NCBI GenBank assembly: GCA_035946955.1
Contig: DASYYE010000436.1
Coordinates: forward strand, 1-15,660
DNA: 15,660 nucleotides
Direction of reading: 5' to 3'
DNA from: DASYYE01 sp035946955
GTDB lineage: Bacteria > Actinomycetota > Actinomycetes > Streptosporangiales > Streptosporangiaceae
In this document: one piece after another, positions 13,795 through 15,660 of the stretch
How positions within the stretch are numbered: the stretch's first letter is position 1
Layout of the letters: the number at the start of each line of letters is the position of its first letter
The notes under the pieces: generated by a model
Told to the model about the DNA's origin: nothing
The model's input: only the letters and a program-made list of their open reading frames with translations
Database searches by the model: none
Made by a program: the position numbers and the translations under genes

Positions 13795-14735
13795 CGGCCG
13801 GGTGCCGGGCCCGTCACTCCCACGTCGGTCACTCCCGCGTCAGCGAGGACGTCCTCGGTGCGGAAAGGGCGGCGCGTCCCCGCGGCCAGCCCTTTGGCCA
13901 GGGCTGAGGCGAGCGCCCGGCGGTCGCCAGACTTCGCGAACGTCCTGGCCCAGCGCCGCAGCGTCGACCCCCCGTACAGGACACGCTCGGCCGGGGACAG
14001 CGACCGGGTCCGCAGCGTCCATACCTTGTTACGGACCTCGTAGAAGAAGCGCGGCCCTGGGTCGGCGTCGGTCGAGCCGAATGTGGCCGTCTTGTGCACG
14101 ACGACGCTGGCCGGGCAGAGCAGGCCGGTGTTGCCCCGCAGCAGGCGGGTGGTGAACTCGAAGTCGTCGTTCCACAGGAAGTAGGCCGCCTGCGGCAGCC
14201 CGCGCCTGCGGACTTCGCCGGCGTCCACCAGGATTGACACGAACGACGCCGAGCGGATGGCGACGCACCCGAGCGTCTCCGCGGCGAGCCGTTCCGCCTT
14301 GCTGGCCATGGGCTTGGGCCGCGGCGTGTTCATGGGGTGGGCGCGGCCGTCGGTCCAGACCACGCGGCTGGCCACCAGCGTGGGGCGCCGGGCGGAGGCG
14401 GCATCGATGACCTTGAGCATCGCCGCCAGGGCGTCCGGCTCGGGCACGGTGTCGTCGTCCATGAGCCACAGCAGGTCCGCGCCATGGGCCAGAGCCAGTG
14501 CGGTGCCGGCGGCGAACCCGCCTGCCCCGCCGGTGTTGCGGGCCAGCTCGGTCAGGTGCACGGCCGGGAAGTGCTCCCGGACCGCGGCTGCCGTGCCATC
14601 GGCTGAGGCGTTGTCGACCACCACCACGGCGTCGGGTGCCCGGGTCTGGCTGTACACCGCCGCCAGTGACTCGAGCAGGAGGTCACGCCGGTTGTAGGTG
14701 ACCACGACGGCCACCACCCGGGATGGCTCACTCAC
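13788..14735 (-). CDS. Family 2 glycosyltransferase
   Basis: A 315-aa protein from GTG 14735. This start is chosen because it overlaps the end of the sulfotransferase gene (stop 14728-14730) and gives a normal GT2 opening; the frame upstream is low-complexity Arg/Ser sequence. Motifs in order: VVVTYNRRDLLLESL (11-25), VVVVDNASADGT (37-48), the nucleotide-sugar/metal motif MDDDTVPEPD (Asp93-Asp95), and the acceptor-side catalytic region FLWNDDFEFTTRL (Asp190, Asp191, Glu193). The last region resembles GlfT-like galactofuranosyl- and rhamnosyl-transferases, so attaching such a sugar to a lipid-linked or wall glycan is a reasonable guess. It is a cytoplasmic or membrane-associated enzyme with no membrane helix seen. 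Coupling to the sulfotransferase suggests one pathway. Confidence 0.9.
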   Translation of the reverse strand: MSEPSRVVAVVVTYNRRDLLLESLAAVYSQTRAPDAVVVVDNASADGTAAAVREHFPAVHLTELARNTGGAGGFAAGTALALAHGADLLWLMDDDTVPEPDALAAMLKVIDAASARRPTLVASRVVWTDGRAHPMNTPRPKPMASKAERLAAETLGCVAIRSASFVSILVDAGEVRRRGLPQAAYFLWNDDFEFTTRLLRGNTGLLCPASVVVHKTATFGSTDADPGPRFFYEVRNKVWTLRTRSLSPAERVLYGGSTLRRWARTFAKSGDRRALASALAKGLAAGTRRPFRTEDVLADAGVTDVGVTGPAPGRH

Positions 14736-15660
14736 CGGAACGGCCACGTGCGCGGGAGCGTTCGAGCATTCGCCACACCAGCACCCGCAGCTGGCGCGCG
14801 GCAGGCGAGCGGCTGCTGATCTCCCGTACCGCCCGCTTGAGCCGTGGTGAGGCCGCCACCGTCGACTCGACCCGGCCCGCGAGCCCGCCGTGGCCGCTGC
14901 CCTGCGGCCGGGCCGCTGGGAACTCCCGGTGGTACTGCTCGACCACCAGCGCCGCCGCGGCGGCCACCGCGGCGTCCAGCATCTGCCCAGGTGGTGAGTT
15001 AGCGGGGCTGGTTGCGGGCTCACCTCCCTGAGGGGGCATGAGTTCGGCGAGGTCACCGACTACGTCGTAGGAGGACTCCCGCAACCCGGCGACCAGGGTC
15101 TCTGCCTGTTCCTTGGCCCAGGCCTCCCGGTCGGTGGGCAGCGCGAGGCGGCCGTTGCGGGGCCGGGCGGCCAGTGCCCGGTGCGCGACAGTCTCCTTGA
15201 CGTTCCACATATAGAACCAGTCGGGCACCTCAGCGGGCAGGGCCTGGTTGAGGCGGCGCAGGAACTCGGTCTCCGGCATGCCGAGCGAGGCATTGGGGCG
15301 CGCCCGGGTCATGTCCACGCTGGCCGGGTCGACCCCCAGCAGGGAGGCGAACCGCGTCCACAGCAGCCCGCTGTCGGCCCCGCGGGGCGTGGTCAGCAGG
15401 TGGATCCGGGCCGGTGGCACGTAGCGCGCCCACAGGCCGAGCAGCGCCAGGGTGTCGTGGACCCGCCAGAACCACCACTGGCGCCGGTCGGGGTCCACCG
15501 ACTCCCGGTCGATCACGTCCGCGAGCCAGTCCTCCCAGGCCCGGGAGTTGCGGTGCTTGACGGTCTCCTGCCACTCCGCGGGCAGTAGCGACGCCATGTC
15601 CCGGACGGTGAGCACGACGTGCACCTGGGCAGGCTGGAGCGAGCGCACGGCGGCGGCGGT
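14728..15660 (-). CDS. Sulfotransferase-family protein (5' end outside window)
   Basis: The frame stays open to the right edge, giving 310 codons without the true start; the GTG at 15648 is internal because coding-like sequence (TAAAV) continues before it. The visible part begins at a region typical of this family, VHVVLTVRDMASLLPAEWQE followed by VKHRNS, where the Arg/Ser of PAPS-dependent sulfotransferases bind the 3'-phosphate. Then come a WWFWRVHDTLALLGLWARYV helix and the strand RIHLLTTPRG. The 5'-phosphosulfate loop (PKTGT-like) should lie beyond the window, so catalytic integrity cannot be checked. The C-terminal third is Ala/Arg-rich and variable. The stop overlaps the GT2 start by 8 bp. 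Expected role: adding sulfate to a sugar or lipid product of the locus. Confidence 0.75.
   Translation of the reverse strand, partial: TAAAVRSLQPAQVHVVLTVRDMASLLPAEWQETVKHRNSRAWEDWLADVIDRESVDPDRRQWWFWRVHDTLALLGLWARYVPPARIHLLTTPRGADSGLLWTRFASLLGVDPASVDMTRARPNASLGMPETEFLRRLNQALPAEVPDWFYMWNVKETVAHRALAARPRNGRLALPTDREAWAKEQAETLVAGLRESSYDVVGDLAELMPPQGGEPATSPANSPPGQMLDAAVAAAAALVVEQYHREFPAARPQGSGHGGLAGRVESTVAASPRLKRAVREISSRSPAARQLRVLVWRMLERSRARGRSGE

Overview
The window is very GC-rich, uses many GTG starts with clear Shine-Dalgarno sequences, and carries family types typical of filamentous actinomycetes: a DUF5753-type regulator remnant, an HTH/NB-ARC/TPR STAND regulator, a Tat-exported lipoprotein and a Gmad2-LysM protein. 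I read it as an actinomycete chromosome and cannot name the genus. No rRNA, tRNA or CRISPR array is visible.

Layout. (1) 1-1047, minus: 5' part of a polytopic GT-C-type glycosyltransferase that runs off the left edge. (2) 1305-3154, minus: a Tat/lipobox-bearing protein of the N,N-dimethylformamidase large-subunit family, preceded by a small Cys-rich ORF that overlaps its start by 4 bp. (3) 3404-6672, plus: an accessory operon of chained genes. It holds a 694-aa protein with a possible ParB-like N-terminal region, a NYN (PIN-like) nuclease whose start overlaps it by 4 bp, a frameshifted remnant of a DUF5753 regulator, and two tiny coupled ORFs. (4) About 6642-7984, plus: a TnpB-only IS605/IS1341-type element. 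It has a full RuvC triad and a right end organised like IS608 (GAAT, hairpin, TCAA). (5) 8029-9660, plus: a second GT-C-type membrane glycosyltransferase. (6) 9664-11952, minus: the STAND regulator, divergent from a lipoprotein plus small secreted protein pair (12142-13019) that ends in a 3 x 14-bp tandem repeat and a strong hairpin. (7) 13300-13794, plus: a Gmad2-LysM protein whose stop overlaps the convergent gene. (8) 13788-15660, minus: a GT2 glycosyltransferase coupled to a sulfotransferase-family gene cut by the right edge.

The two GT-C proteins, the GT2 enzyme and the sulfotransferase suggest a locus making or decorating a cell-surface glycan or glycolipid, with the exported dimethylformamidase-like protein and the LysM protein as possible envelope neighbours. 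The 3404-7984 segment looks like an accessory insert within that locus. The most novel candidate is the ParB-like/NYN gene pair. The most mechanistically readable feature is the TnpB element, whose ends allow predictions of its TAM and its native guide.
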